Below, piece after piece: positions 25,977 to 34,585 of a stretch of DNA of 64,000 nucleotides. The stretch spans positions 1 through 64,000 of the forward strand of contig JAIOXZ010000009.1 in NCBI GenBank assembly GCA_021741355.1, written 5' to 3'. The DNA comes from Caulobacter sp. GTDB lineage: Bacteria > Pseudomonadota > Alphaproteobacteria > Caulobacterales > Caulobacteraceae. The position numbers and the translations under genes are program-made. Under the pieces are notes generated by a model. The model made no database searches. It worked only from the letters and a program-made list of their open reading frames with translations, and was not told the origin of the DNA. Position 1 is the stretch's first letter, and every line of letters starts with the position of its first letter.

Positions 25977-26102
25977 CGTCATGGCCCGACTTGTTCGGGC
26001 CACCCAAGCGCGCGATGCCCGAAATTATCCCGCTGAATGTCAGCGGTTCACCAACTGAGCGACCGTATTCTTGGATGGCCCGAACAAGTCGGGCCATGAC
26101 GG
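25977..26102. repeat. family B inverted-repeat pair, copy 2
   Basis: The left arm 25977-26006 has GTCATGGCCCGACTTGTTCG and GGCCACCCA. The right arm 26072-26102 is the reverse complement with TGGCCCGAACAAGTCGGGCC then ATGACGG. It lies between convergent feoB and the 3-hydroxybutyryl-CoA dehydrogenase gene. No gene-like frame is evident in the interval. Confidence 0.85.
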
Positions 26103-26162
26103 AAGCAATTGAGAAGCGTTGAGCGCTACATCAGCCATAGCAGGGCTAGACGTTGTTTGGCC

Positions 26163-27038
26163 CTAGCGGGTCGGAACCGGCACGTCCCCGCGGTAGTCGT
26201 AGAAGCCGCGGCCGACCTTCTTGCCCAGCCAGCCGGCCTCGACGTACTTCACCAGCAGCGGGCACGGGCGGTACTTGCTGTCCGCCAGACCCTCGTGCAG
26301 CACGTTCATGATCGACAGCACGGTGTCCAAGCCGATGAAGTCACCCAGCTCCAGCGGGCCCATCGGATGGTTGGCGCCCAGCTTCATCGCCGTATCGATC
26401 GACTCGACCGTGCCGACGCCTTCGTACAGCGTGTAGATCGCCTCGTTGATCATCGGCACCAGCACGCGGTTGACGATGAAGGCCGGGAAATCCTCGGCGT
26501 TGGTCGTGGTCTTGCCCAGCGACTGGGCGAAGGTCACCGCCGTCTCGTAGGTGGCGATGTCGGTGGCGATGCCGCGGATCACCTCGACCAGCTTCATCAG
26601 CGGCACGGGGTTCATGAAGTGCAGGCCGATGAACCGCTCGGGTCGGTCCGTCGTCGAGGCCAGCCGCGTGATCGAGATCGACGAGGTGTTGGACGCCAGA
26701 AGGGTGTTTGGGCCCAGGTGCGGCAGCAGCGAGCGGAAGATCGCCTTCTTGGTGTCTTCGTTCTCGGTCGCCGCCTCGATGGCGATGTCCGAGCCGGCGA
26801 CCACTTCCAGCGACGCCGGCTTGATGCGGGCCAGGGCGGCCTTCATCGCTGCGTCGTCGATCAGCCCGCGGCTGACCTGACGGGCCATGTTGTATTCGAT
26901 CTGCTTGAGGCCGGTGGTGATCCGGTCGCTGTCGACGTCGTTCAGGAATACGTCGTAGCCGGCGAGCGCGCAGACGTGCGCGATGCCCGATCCCATCTGA
27001 CCGGCGCCGATGACGCCGACCGACTTGATATCCGCCAT
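26163..27038 (-). CDS. 3-hydroxybutyryl-CoA dehydrogenase
   Basis: The 291-residue NAD(P)-dependent enzyme oxidises (S)-3-hydroxybutyryl-CoA to acetoacetyl-CoA or runs in reverse. The Rossmann motif is VGVIGAGQMGSGIAHVCA; SNTSSISIT and the HFMNPVPLMKLVEV block with catalytic His are near residues 118 and 140. The C-terminal dimer domain has FIVNRVLVPMINEA and NHPMGPLELGDFIGLD. Its context is ETF subunits about 0.8 kb upstream on the same strand, with a parDE module between, so it was probably once the last gene of an etfBA unit. Confidence 0.93.
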   Translation of the reverse strand: MADIKSVGVIGAGQMGSGIAHVCALAGYDVFLNDVDSDRITTGLKQIEYNMARQVSRGLIDDAAMKAALARIKPASLEVVAGSDIAIEAATENEDTKKAIFRSLLPHLGPNTLLASNTSSISITRLASTTDRPERFIGLHFMNPVPLMKLVEVIRGIATDIATYETAVTFAQSLGKTTTNAEDFPAFIVNRVLVPMINEAIYTLYEGVGTVESIDTAMKLGANHPMGPLELGDFIGLDTVLSIMNVLHEGLADSKYRPCPLLVKYVEAGWLGKKVGRGFYDYRGDVPVPTR

Positions 27039-27195
27039 GAAGTCTCGCCCTTGACGACGACGCGGTGTTTTCCGGGAGGCCCGCGCCGAACTCTTGTGAC
27101 GCTTTCTAGCACGAGAGTCCTAACAGCCGCCAAGGTCTTTGCTGCGATGCAGCGGAGAGGAGCGACTGGACAGGTTCCGGCCTTGTTTGGCGCTG

Positions 27196-27229
27196 ATTGG
27201 CGCCCGTGGTAGGAAGAAGTGCTACCAAT
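27196..27229 (+). promoter_or_regulatory. possible operator upstream of parDE
   Basis: The segment contains GATTGG, GGTAG, CTACC and CCAATC in nested opposite orientation, spanning about 34 bp just before parD (start 27246). ParD-type antitoxins bind such palindromes in their own promoter. This is inferred from position and symmetry only. Confidence 0.35.
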
Positions 27230-27245
27230 CCTATCCGAGGCGACG

Positions 27246-27521
27246 ATGGCAAAGGTCGACAAGATCAGCGTGGCTCTGCCGACGGAGATGGTCGATGGCA
27301 TCCGTGAAGCGGTTGAATCCGGCGAGTACGCCACTGTCAGCGAAGTCATCCGCGACGCCTTGCGGGACTGGAAGATCAAGCGACGGCTGTCGGGGATGGA
27401 GGTCGAGGAGCTTCGCCGCCTCGTCCGTGAAGGCATGGAAAGTGGCCCCGGCCGGCCGGCCGAGGAGGTGTTCGCGCGCCTCACAGCCAAATACGCCGCC
27501 ATGGCCGATCAGACCAAATGA
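27246..27521 (+). CDS. parD: ParD-family antitoxin
   Basis: The 91-residue protein has a ribbon-helix-helix DNA-binding N-terminus (KISVALPTEMVDGIREAVESG EYATVSEVIRDALRDW in two runs), and an extended charged C-terminus expected to wrap the toxin. It starts at ATG 27246 with GAGG 5 bp upstream. Its last codon overlaps the toxin gene by 4 bp. It should neutralise the toxin and autorepress the promoter. Confidence 0.92.
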   Translation: MAKVDKISVALPTEMVDGIREAVESGEYATVSEVIRDALRDWKIKRRLSGMEVEELRRLVREGMESGPGRPAEEVFARLTAKYAAMADQTK

Positions 27522-27811
27522 AGGTCATCCTTTCTCCACGCTCCGAAGAGGACCTGGAGGAAATCGCCGACTTCATCGCCCGCGATAGCCCTCGACGCGC
27601 TATTCGCTTCATCGCCGAGATCCGCGCGACCTGTGAAAAGCTTGCGGACGCGCCGTTGGGCTACGAGGTGCAGCCCCAACTCGATCCCGACATTCGCCGG
27701 GCGGTGCACGGCCGCTACCTGATCTTCTATTCGGTCAAGCTGGGCCTGATCCGCGTCGAGCGCGTCCTGCATGGCGCCCGGGATTTGACGGACGATCTGT
27801 TCGACATGTAG
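27518..27811 (+). CDS. parE: ParE/RelE-family toxin
   Basis: The 97-residue protein shows the ParE fold pattern: LSPRSEEDLEEIADFIARDSP, then GYEVQPQLDPDIRRAVHGRYLIFYSV and a terminal IRVERVLHGARDL, where the VxHGxRDL stretch is characteristic. ParE toxins typically inhibit DNA gyrase. The start overlaps parD by ATGA. A strong hairpin follows the stop. Confidence 0.92.
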   Translation: MKVILSPRSEEDLEEIADFIARDSPRRAIRFIAEIRATCEKLADAPLGYEVQPQLDPDIRRAVHGRYLIFYSVKLGLIRVERVLHGARDLTDDLFDM

Positions 27812-27820
27812 CAGCCAACG

Positions 27821-27856
27821 AAAAGGCCCGGAGCGCGAACTCCGGGCCTTCGTCGT
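27821..27856. terminator. bidirectional hairpin terminator between parE and etfA
   Basis: GGCCCGGAG and CTCCGGGCC form a 9-bp stem at 27825-27848 around CGCGAA. An A-rich stretch lies on the left (AACGAAAA) and a T-containing stretch on the right (TTCGTCGTTT). The hairpin separates the two convergent genes parE and etfA and could end both transcripts. Confidence 0.75.
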
Positions 27857-27871
27857 TTCAGACTGTGGCAA

Positions 27872-28801
27872 TCAGCCCAGCGCGGCCATCAGGTCCGGCA
27901 CGGCGGTCTTGTAGTCGGCGACCAGGCCGTAGTCGGCGACCTGGAAGATCGGCGCGTCGGCGTCCTTGTTGATCGCGACGATCACCTTGGAGTCCTTCAT
28001 GCCGGCCAGGTGCTGGATGGCGCCCGAGATGCCGATGGCGATGTACAGCGCCGGGGCGACGACCTTGCCGGTCTGGCCGACCTGGTAGTCGTTCGGAGCG
28101 TAGCCGGCGTCGACGGCGGCGCGCGAGGCGCCCACGGCGGCGCCGAGCTTGTCGGCCAGCGGCTCGATGACCCGCTGGAACTCCTCGGCCGAACCCATGG
28201 CGCGACCGCCGGAGACGACGATCTTGGCGGCCGTCAGTTCCGGGCGGTCAGACTTGACCATCTCTTCCGAGACGAACTTCGTGCCGGTCGCCGAGGCGGC
28301 GGCGGTCTTTTCGACGGAGGCCGAGCCGCCTTCTTCGGCGGCCTTGAAGGCCGTCGGGCGAACCGTCAGGATCTTCTTGGCGTCGCCCGTCTGAACGGTT
28401 TCCAGCGCGTTGCCGGCGTAGATCGGGCGGACGAAGGTGTCGGCCGAAACCACTTCGATCACGTCGGAGATCGGCGAGGCGTCGAGGCTGGCGGCCACGC
28501 GCGGGGCGAAGTTCTTGCCCGCCGAGGTGGCCGGCACGAGCAGGGCGTCATAGCCGCCCATCAGGCCGACGATGGTGGCGCTGATGGCCTCGGCCACGCC
28601 GTGACCCACGTCCGCGCCCTCGGCCAGGATGACCTTGCGCACGCCGGCGATCTTGCCGGCGGCGGCGGCCACGGCGTCAGCGCCCTGGCCCAGGACCAGA
28701 ACGTCGACGTCGCCCGACATCTGCAGGGCGGCGGTGACGGTCTTGTGGGTGGTGTCGCGCAGGTGCGCGTTGTCGCTGTCGGCGACGACGAGAACGGCCA
28801 T
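27872..28801 (-). CDS. etfA: electron transfer flavoprotein alpha subunit
   Basis: The 309-residue subunit has the FAD-binding C-terminal domain: [39 protein letters not shown], read in pieces, followed by [32 protein letters not shown] and [23 protein letters not shown] takes electrons from acyl-CoA dehydrogenases and passes them to ETF-quinone oxidoreductase. The start codon overlaps the etfB stop (TGATG). Confidence 0.96.
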   Translation of the reverse strand: MAVLVVADSDNAHLRDTTHKTVTAALQMSGDVDVLVLGQGADAVAAAAGKIAGVRKVILAEGADVGHGVAEAISATIVGLMGGYDALLVPATSAGKNFAPRVAASLDASPISDVIEVVSADTFVRPIYAGNALETVQTGDAKKILTVRPTAFKAAEEGGSASVEKTAAASATGTKFVSEEMVKSDRPELTAAKIVVSGGRAMGSAEEFQRVIEPLADKLGAAVGASRAAVDAGYAPNDYQVGQTGKVVAPALYIAIGISGAIQHLAGMKDSKVIVAINKDADAPIFQVADYGLVADYKTAVPDLMAALG

Positions 28802-29550
28802 CAGAGGACCCCCGCTTCAGTCTTGAGTTTGCTCACCAGATCGGCGGCGGTCTCGACCTTGATGCCGGCCGAGCGCTTGGCGGGCTCGGTCACCTTCAGC
28901 ACCTTCAGCCGCGGGGCGACGTCGACGCCGTAGTCGCCGGTCGCCTTGACCGCGATTTCCTTCTTCTTCGCCTTCATGATGTTCGGCAGCGAAGCATAGC
29001 GCGGCTCGTTGAGGCGCAGGTCGGCGGTGATCACCGCCGGCAGCGCGACCTCGAGCACCTGCAGGCCGCCGTCGACTTCACGGGTCACGGTGGCCTTGCC
29101 GCCGGCGATCTCGACCTTGGAGGCGAAGCTGGCCTGGGGCCAGCCGAGCAGCTGCGAGAGCATCTGGCCGACGGCGTTGTTGTCGCCGTCGATGGCCTGC
29201 TTGCCCATCAGCACCACATCGGCGCCCTCTTCCTTCGCCACGGCGGCGAGGAGCTTGGCGACCGCCAGCGGTTCAACATCCACGTCCGACTGGATCAGGA
29301 TGCCCCGGTCGGCGCCCATGGCCAGCGCGGTGCGGATTGTTTCCTGAGCCTGGGTCGGGCCGACGGAAACGGCGATGACCTCGGTGGCCACACCCTTTTC
29401 CTTGAGACGGACGGCCTCTTCGACCGCGATCTCGCAGAAGGGATTCATGGACATTTTGACGTTCGCCAGGTCCACGCCCGACTGGTCGGGCTTCACCCGA
29501 GCCTTCACGTTGTAATCGATAACCCGTTTGACCGGGACCAGCACCTTCAT
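28801..29550 (-). CDS. etfB: electron transfer flavoprotein beta subunit
   Basis: The 249-residue partner of EtfA begins [16 protein letters not shown] and has [19 protein letters not shown], the [20 protein letters not shown] block and a [13 protein letters not shown] strand. The C-terminal KAKKKEI-rich loop is the partner-recognition region in other ETFs. The start at 29550 gives the family N-terminus; the open frame continues to 29625 but without family similarity. Confidence 0.96.
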   Translation of the reverse strand: MKVLVPVKRVIDYNVKARVKPDQSGVDLANVKMSMNPFCEIAVEEAVRLKEKGVATEVIAVSVGPTQAQETIRTALAMGADRGILIQSDVDVEPLAVAKLLAAVAKEEGADVVLMGKQAIDGDNNAVGQMLSQLLGWPQASFASKVEIAGGKATVTREVDGGLQVLEVALPAVITADLRLNEPRYASLPNIMKAKKKEIAVKATGDYGVDVAPRLKVLKVTEPAKRSAGIKVETAADLVSKLKTEAGVL

Positions 29551-29698
29551 GGGTTTGTCCGCCCGTGTTTGTTGCGTTGCGAAAAATTTTGCGCGGGGAA
29601 GGCTGATAACGACTCCGCCACGCAATGCAAGTTTACGTAGGGGTCAATCCGACGCCGTCAAATTGCCGACCCGGGGCGATTCCTGTAGACCGCGCGCC

Positions 29699-30076
29699 AT
29701 GAACCTGACGATCACCCGCCTGAAGCTGTTCTTCCTCGTCCTCTTCGCCGTCGGCACAGTGGGGATCTGGGCCTACCAGATCTTCTATGTCTGGCCGGCG
29801 CAGAAGTGCGACGATCGCGGCGCCTGGTGGGATCGCAAGGGTCGTGTCTGCGCCACGCCGCTTTATATTCCCAGCCTGACGGGCCGACCGGTGGGCATGA
29901 GCCGCAAGGAGTGGTCGGAGAAGCAGGCCGCCCGCCAGGTCCAGCGCGACCGGGAAGGTTATCCGACCGGCGAGACTGCGCCCGAGTCGGCGGCGAAGGT
30001 CGCCGCGCCCGTGGCGAAAGCCGCGTCCGTCGCCGGCGCCGCCGCGTCGGCCACCGCCACACCTGAAAAGAAATAA
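29699..30076 (+). CDS. small single-pass membrane protein, unknown function
   Basis: The 125-residue product has one membrane helix at about residues 9-30 (LKLFFLVLFAVGTVGIWAYQIF). A short conserved-looking extracytoplasmic part follows with two Cys (CDDRGAWWDRKGRVC), about 70 residues of charged and then Ala-rich tail. I do not recognise a family. It is divergent from etfB and convergent with the adenosyltransferase gene, 16 bp away. The two Cys could form a disulphide outside the cell membrane. Confidence 0.6.
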   Translation: MNLTITRLKLFFLVLFAVGTVGIWAYQIFYVWPAQKCDDRGAWWDRKGRVCATPLYIPSLTGRPVGMSRKEWSEKQAARQVQRDREGYPTGETAPESAAKVAAPVAKAASVAGAAASATATPEKK

Positions 30077-30092
30077 GCGACGGGTCCTGGCG

Positions 30093-30671
30093 CTACCGAT
30101 TCGCGCCCGGGACCCAGAGGACGTCGCCGGCGCCCTTGTCATTGGCCCAACGGCCCGCGACGAACAGCAGGTCGGACAGGCGGTTTAGATATTTGACGGC
30201 CGCCGCGCTGACCGGTTCATCCGGGGCGGCGGCGAGCGCCACGCAGGCGCGCTCGGCGCGGCGGCAGACCGTCCGCGCCTGATGCAGGGCCGCCGCCGCG
30301 GGCGTCCCGCCCGGCAGCACGAACGACGTCAGGTCCGACAGTTCGGCGTTCAGTCGATCAATCTCGGTTTCCAGACGGTCGACCTGGGACTGCAGGATCC
30401 GCAACGGCTCCCATTCGACGGGTTTGCCCCGGTCCGGCGTCGCCAGGTCGGCGCCTAGGTCGAACAGGTCATTCTGGATGCGCCCGAGGATCGGATCGAG
30501 AATCGCATCGGCCGCCGTGTGCAGCCGGACCAGACCGAGACAGGCGTTCGTCTCGTCCACGCCGCCATAGGCCTCGACCCGAAGGCTGTCCTTCGGGACC
30601 GGCTCTCCGGTGGCCAGACGGGTCGTGCCGTCGTCGCCGGTGCGGGTGTAGATGCGGTTGAGCGTGACCAC
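30093..30671 (-). CDS. cob(I)yrinic acid a,c-diamide adenosyltransferase (PduO type)
   Basis: The enzyme transfers an adenosyl group from ATP to cob(I)alamin. Diagnostic blocks are NRIYTRTGDDGTTRLATG near the start and AYGGVDETNACLG, then QNDLFDLGADLATP, and near the C-terminus RRAERACVALAAAP and KYLNRLSDLLFVAGRW. GTG 30671 is preferred as start because it leaves 5 bp after the upstream stop and gives the typical MVTLNRIY peptide; 30704 is the longer alternative. Adenosylcobalamin would serve ethylmalonyl- and methylmalonyl-CoA mutases. Confidence 0.93.
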   Translation of the reverse strand: MVTLNRIYTRTGDDGTTRLATGEPVPKDSLRVEAYGGVDETNACLGLVRLHTAADAILDPILGRIQNDLFDLGADLATPDRGKPVEWEPLRILQSQVDRLETEIDRLNAELSDLTSFVLPGGTPAAAALHQARTVCRRAERACVALAAAPDEPVSAAAVKYLNRLSDLLFVAGRWANDKGAGDVLWVPGANR

Positions 30672-30676
30672 CGCCG

Positions 30677-30883
30677 TCAGCCCGCGTGGCTCGTCCGCCA
30701 CCACAGCGCCGCGACCAGCACCAGAATGGCGATGAACTGCAGCAGCACGCGCAGGCGCATCAGCTTGTTGGAATAGGACCGGCCGAAGTCGCCGCCGCGA
30801 TAGAGGGCGTAGAGGCCGGCCAGCAGCGCCAGAAGCACCGCGGCCAGTGAAACGGGGATCAGGACGTCGAACATCGTGCTCAT
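30677..30883 (-). CDS. twin-transmembrane (HIG1-like) small protein
   Basis: The 68-residue protein has two membrane helices (about 7-25 and 44-62) around a charged loop with YRGGDFGRSYSNKLMRLRV. This arrangement matches the small twin-transmembrane/HIG1-domain proteins of alphaproteobacteria. Their role is unclear; HIG1 proteins elsewhere associate with respiratory complexes. Start 30883 (MSTMFDV); residues further upstream are not family-like. The adenosyltransferase gene follows by 5 bp. Confidence 0.8.
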   Translation of the reverse strand: MSTMFDVLIPVSLAAVLLALLAGLYALYRGGDFGRSYSNKLMRLRVLLQFIAILVLVAALWWRTSHAG

Positions 30884-31192
30884 GGCGCGCAATCTAGCGC
30901 GGCGGACCTGACCCGGCCACCGCCCCGGTGACAATCGGTCGCATCCAAAGTTCGCCGAGCACGTTCATTCGGCGGATTTGTCGCATCACAGCGATCAAGG
31001 AACAGGGTTACCCATCTATTGAAGCGGAATCGGACAGATTCCGGCCTTGAAAATAGTGTTTGACCTGTATCGACGTTCGCTGTAGGTCGCGCATCCTCTT
31101 GCTCGATGAGCATGTTCAACGAACGCGATCAACTCCTCACCGTGGTTCGCGCTGATGGCTTCAACCAACGGGGAGGACGAGACGGAGATGCC
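30884..31192. other. 309-bp divergent intergenic region
   Basis: The region separates the leftward twin-membrane gene from the rightward coiled-coil gene, and GC is lower than nearby. A TTGAAA hexamer lies at about 31047, and several T-rich short tracts could be promoter parts. An open frame from 31106 could extend the next protein by 29 residues but has no ribosome binding site. No repeat-family copy is visible. Confidence 0.4.
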
Positions 31193-31414
31193 ATGGGCCT
31201 GCCCCAAGCCGCCGCCGCCGTCCAGGCCGCGGAACGAGATGAAACCATTGCCGAGGTTCGGCAGTTGATCGTGGACCTGCGCGACGCCGCGCAAGACGGT
31301 CGCAATCTGGCGCGCCGGCACGCCGACGTCCTGCAAAAGGTCGTCGACGAGTACTGCGACGAATTTGAGAAGCGTGCTGAAGCCGCGCTGGCCCGTTTGG
31401 AGGCGGTCCGATGA
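31193..31414 (+). CDS. small coiled-coil hypothetical protein coupled to a TetR gene
   Basis: The 73-residue product is highly charged and helical (EIAEVRQLIVDLRDA-like heptads, then EYCDEFEKRAEAALARLEAVR). No known family is recognised. The start at 31193 is chosen because a GGAG ribosome binding site lies 5 bp upstream in GACGGAGATGCC, whereas ATG 31106 lacks one. Its stop overlaps the TetR start by 4 bp (ATGA), which supports it being a real gene expressed with that regulator. Confidence 0.55.
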   Translation: MGLPQAAAAVQAAERDETIAEVRQLIVDLRDAAQDGRNLARRHADVLQKVVDEYCDEFEKRAEAALARLEAVR

Positions 31415-32058
31415 ACCATATTCCGATGCGCATGCATGCGCCCTCGTTGCGACCGCAGAAACTGACCCGGCGCGCGCTCGCCAAACAGCAGACCCGTGAA
31501 AAGGTCCTGCAGGCAGCCCGCGAGATGTTCATCGAACGCGGCTATGAAGGCGCCACGATCCGCGACATCGCCCGCGCCGCCGGCATGTCCACCGGCGCGG
31601 TGTTCGCCAGCTTTACCGACAAGCCCGAGTTGTTCGACGCCATCCTCAGCGATGATTTCGCGGCGCTGCTCGATCCGATGCAGGACGCGGCCTCGACCGC
31701 GCCGTCGGCCCGTGAAGCCCTGGTGGCGATGTTCGGCGCGGCCTACCGGATGCACTTCGCCCAGCTGCCGCTGATCCAGGCGGCCCTGGCGGCCTCCTGG
31801 ACGCGTACGCCGGAGGCTGAACGCCTGCGCCGTGAAACCATGCGTCCGATCCGCGGTCTGGTCACCGAAGTGCTTGAGCGCGGCGTGGATCGCGGCGAGC
31901 TGACGCAACGTTTCGATCTGCGTCTGGTAGCCGACGTTCTTTGGGATCTGTTTCTGGCAGGCTACAGGCCCGCGGCCTTCGACGGCCTGTCGGTGGATGT
32001 CCAGACCGACCGCCTGGCGGAACGTATTGATTTGGTTCTGGCAGGCCTGAAGGCCTAG
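31411..32058 (+). CDS. TetR/AcrR-family transcriptional regulator
   Basis: The 215-residue product has the TetR DNA-binding domain at about residues 28-75: KVLQAAREMFIERGYEGATIRDIARAAGMSTGAVFASFTDKPELF, read in pieces. The C-terminal ligand-binding part is alpha-helical and does not reveal the ligand. It is translationally coupled to a small coiled-coil gene upstream. A second TetR gene follows 56 bp later. The nearby acyl-CoA dehydrogenase suggests fatty-acyl-CoA control, but this is only context. Confidence 0.9.
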   Translation: MNHIPMRMHAPSLRPQKLTRRALAKQQTREKVLQAAREMFIERGYEGATIRDIARAAGMSTGAVFASFTDKPELFDAILSDDFAALLDPMQDAASTAPSAREALVAMFGAAYRMHFAQLPLIQAALAASWTRTPEAERLRRETMRPIRGLVTEVLERGVDRGELTQRFDLRLVADVLWDLFLAGYRPAAFDGLSVDVQTDRLAERIDLVLAGLKA

Positions 32059-32114
32059 TCAGGGATTCTTCGCGGCATTCCGATTCAGGAACGCTGCTTC
32101 CCGGGGGGGAACGG

Positions 32115-32717
32115 TTGGCAAGCGTTCGCGCAACGCAGAAGCAGAGTACGCGCCGCAAGGTTCTGGAGGCGGCGCGCGATCTGTTCCACGAGATCGGCTA
32201 CGACGAAACCACGATCCGCGCCATCGCGGAGCGGGCCGGGGTTTCAGTCGGCAGCGTCTTCACGACCTTCGCGTCCAAGTCCGATGTCCTCAGCCAGGTC
32301 ATGGATGACCGGGTCGAGTCGCTTTTTGCAGAACTGGACCGGGTGGCCCGCCACCTGAGGGGATCGGTCATCGATCGCGTCAGCTCGGTCTTCGCCATCC
32401 ACTACGATTTCGAATGCCGGCGGGTGAAGCTGTTCCTCGCCCATGTCGCCGCGTCGTTCAGCCCGACGCTCGAAGCGTCGACCATCCCCTACGGCCGGAA
32501 CTCCCGCTTCAAGGGCATGCTGCTCGACATGATCGCCGAAGCCGTCGAGCGCGGCGAAGTGCGCGCGGACGCCGATCTGGACCTGGTGCTCGACACCCTG
32601 ATGGCCGCCTACGCCTGGAACTACCGGCTGGCGGCCCAGCGTCGCGCCGACGCGGCGGCCATGACCGCCATCATGGAGCGGCAGGTCGCCCTGATCTTCG
32701 ACGGCCTGCGGCCCTGA
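32115..32717 (+). CDS. TetR-family transcriptional regulator
   Basis: The 200-residue regulator carries the TetR helix-turn-helix (RRKVLEAARDLFHEIGYDE and TTIRAIAERAGVSVGSVFTTF). It starts with TTG at 32115, a few bases after a GGGGGGA tract. No ATG is close to the domain start. It lies convergent to the methylsuccinyl-CoA dehydrogenase gene and ends 5 bp before a family A palindrome that has TTTT after it and may terminate its message. Confidence 0.88.
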   Translation: MASVRATQKQSTRRKVLEAARDLFHEIGYDETTIRAIAERAGVSVGSVFTTFASKSDVLSQVMDDRVESLFAELDRVARHLRGSVIDRVSSVFAIHYDFECRRVKLFLAHVAASFSPTLEASTIPYGRNSRFKGMLLDMIAEAVERGEVRADADLDLVLDTLMAAYAWNYRLAAQRRADAAAMTAIMERQVALIFDGLRP

Positions 32718-32722
32718 CGCAT

Positions 32723-32754
32723 GGGACATGTACCGAAGGTACGTGTCCCCTTTT
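32723..32754 (+). terminator. family A palindrome acting as a terminator
   Basis: A single palindrome of the type GGGACATGTACC-GAA-GGTACGTGTCCCC at 32723-32750 followed by TTTTA. It sits between two convergent genes, and the T tract follows it in the plus direction. This is the only unpaired family A copy in the window. It probably serves as a Rho-independent terminator for the TetR gene. Confidence 0.65.
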
Positions 32755-34444
32755 AGTTGGCGTCTTCCAGCAGACGCCGGGCGATGACCTGGGCCTGGAT
32801 CTCGCCGGCGCCCTCGAAGATGTTCAGGATGCGGGCGTCGGCCAGCACCCGGCTGATCTCGTATTCCATCGCAAAGCCGTTGCCGCCGTGGATCTGCAGC
32901 GCGTTGTCGGCGGCCGCCCAGGCGACGCGCGCGGCGATCAGCTTGGCCATGCCGGCCTCGAGGTCGCAGCGCTTGCCCTCGTCCTTCTGGCGCGCCGCGA
33001 AATAGGTCAGCTGGCGCACGGCCATGATCTCGGCCGCCATCATCGCCAGCTTGTTGGACACCCGCGGGAAGCCGAAGATCGGCCCACCGAACTGCTTGCG
33101 GTCCAGCGCGTAGTTGAGCCCCAGCTCCAGCGCGCGTTGCGCCACGCCGACCGCGCGGGCGGCGGTCTGGATGCGGGCGCTCTCGAAGGTGGCCATCAGT
33201 TGCTTGAAGCCCTGGCCCTCGACGCCGCCCAGCAGGTTGGCCGCCGGAACGGTGAAGCCGTCGAAGCCGATCTCGTATTCCTTCATGCCGCGATAGCCGA
33301 TGACGCCGATCTCGCCGCCGCTCATGCCCTCGGTCGGGAACGGAGTCGCCTCCTCCCCGCGCAGCTTGGGCGCCAGCAGCATCGACAGGCCGCGGTAGTC
33401 GGTGGTGTTCGGGTCGGTGCGGACCAGCAGGGTCATCACATCGGCCCGCGCCGCGTGGGTGATCCAGGTCTTGTTGCCGGTGACGACGTACTGGTCGCCG
33501 TCGCGGACCGCCCGGGTGCGCAGGCTCCCCAGGTCCGAGCCGGTGTTGGGCTCGGTGAACACGGCGGTCGGCAGGATCTCGGCGGTGGCGATCTTCGGCA
33601 GCCACTCGGCCTTCTGGTCGGGCGTGCCGCCGGTCAGGATCAGTTCGGCGGCGATCTCCGACCGGGTGGCCAGCGAGCCGACGCCGATCCAGGCGCGGCT
33701 GAGCTCCTCGGACACCACGCACATGGCAGTCTTGCCGAGGCCCGCGCCGTCGTACTCTTCCGGGATGGTCAGGCCGAACACGCCCAGGTCGCCCAGTTCC
33801 TTGACCAGGCTCATCGGGATCAGCTCGTCACGCAGATGCCAGCCGTGCGCGAAGGGAACGACCTTCTCCTCGGCGAAGCTGTGGAACTGGTCGCGGATCA
33901 TCTCGAAGGTCTCGTCCAGGCCGGTCTTCTCGACCGTGGCCTTGCCGCGCGCGGCCGCCACCAGATCGGCCAGCCGGGTCTTGACGGCCTGGCCGCCGCC
34001 CTGGGTCATCAGCTGGACCAGCGCCGGGTCGAACAGGCGGTTCATGACCTCGCGGCTGGCGGTCAGGTCGGCGGGCCGAACCGTCTCGCCCTGGTTCATC
34101 GGGATGCCGCCGACCAGCTGGGTGCAGTATTCGGCGAACAGCAGCTGGGCCAGCAGGGCCTCGGTCTCGCCGAACGCGCCTTCCGCTTCCAGCCGCGCGG
34201 CCCAGCCGGCGACCTGGTTCAGCAGCTCGGCGTAGCTGGCGTACCAGCCGAAGCCGTGGACGGCGTGTTGCTCGACGTCCGCCAGGACGCGATCGATCTT
34301 TCCGCCGGTGGAGACCTTCGCCTTCACGCCCACCTTCGCGTCCGCCACGAAGGCGCCGGCGGCGTCAGCGGCCTGCTGCAGCAGGGCGGTCAGCCCCGGA
34401 AGGACCAGGGCCTCGGGCGAGGTCTCGACAGCAGCGGCGCTCAT
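32753..34444 (-). CDS. mcd: (2S)-methylsuccinyl-CoA dehydrogenase-like acyl-CoA dehydrogenase
   Basis: The 563-residue flavoprotein is about 160 residues longer than normal acyl-CoA dehydrogenases. The N-terminal extension contains AHGFGWYASYAELL-like and GGIPMNQGETVRPADL segments, as in Mcd of the ethylmalonyl-CoA pathway (Rhodobacter). The ACAD core follows from about residue 170: FTEPNTGSDLGSLRTRA, ITHAARADVMT, and the catalytic base region NIFEGAGEIQAQVIA. It oxidises methylsuccinyl-CoA to mesaconyl-CoA and would pass electrons to ETF, encoded 3 kb away. Start 34444 has no rival. Confidence 0.88.
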   Translation of the reverse strand: MSAAAVETSPEALVLPGLTALLQQAADAAGAFVADAKVGVKAKVSTGGKIDRVLADVEQHAVHGFGWYASYAELLNQVAGWAARLEAEGAFGETEALLAQLLFAEYCTQLVGGIPMNQGETVRPADLTASREVMNRLFDPALVQLMTQGGGQAVKTRLADLVAAARGKATVEKTGLDETFEMIRDQFHSFAEEKVVPFAHGWHLRDELIPMSLVKELGDLGVFGLTIPEEYDGAGLGKTAMCVVSEELSRAWIGVGSLATRSEIAAELILTGGTPDQKAEWLPKIATAEILPTAVFTEPNTGSDLGSLRTRAVRDGDQYVVTGNKTWITHAARADVMTLLVRTDPNTTDYRGLSMLLAPKLRGEEATPFPTEGMSGGEIGVIGYRGMKEYEIGFDGFTVPAANLLGGVEGQGFKQLMATFESARIQTAARAVGVAQRALELGLNYALDRKQFGGPIFGFPRVSNKLAMMAAEIMAVRQLTYFAARQKDEGKRCDLEAGMAKLIAARVAWAAADNALQIHGGNGFAMEYEISRVLADARILNIFEGAGEIQAQVIARRLLEDAN

Positions 34445-34585
34445 GGGTTCGTTCTCCCCGAAATTTGTTGCGGCGCACTATATGCATTTCGCACCCGCAC
34501 ACAATCAGCCCGGCCAAAGGTAGAATTTGCCAGCCGGAAGGCGAGGCCTATGTTGCGCCCCGAACCATTTTTCCGGGGAAACGCC

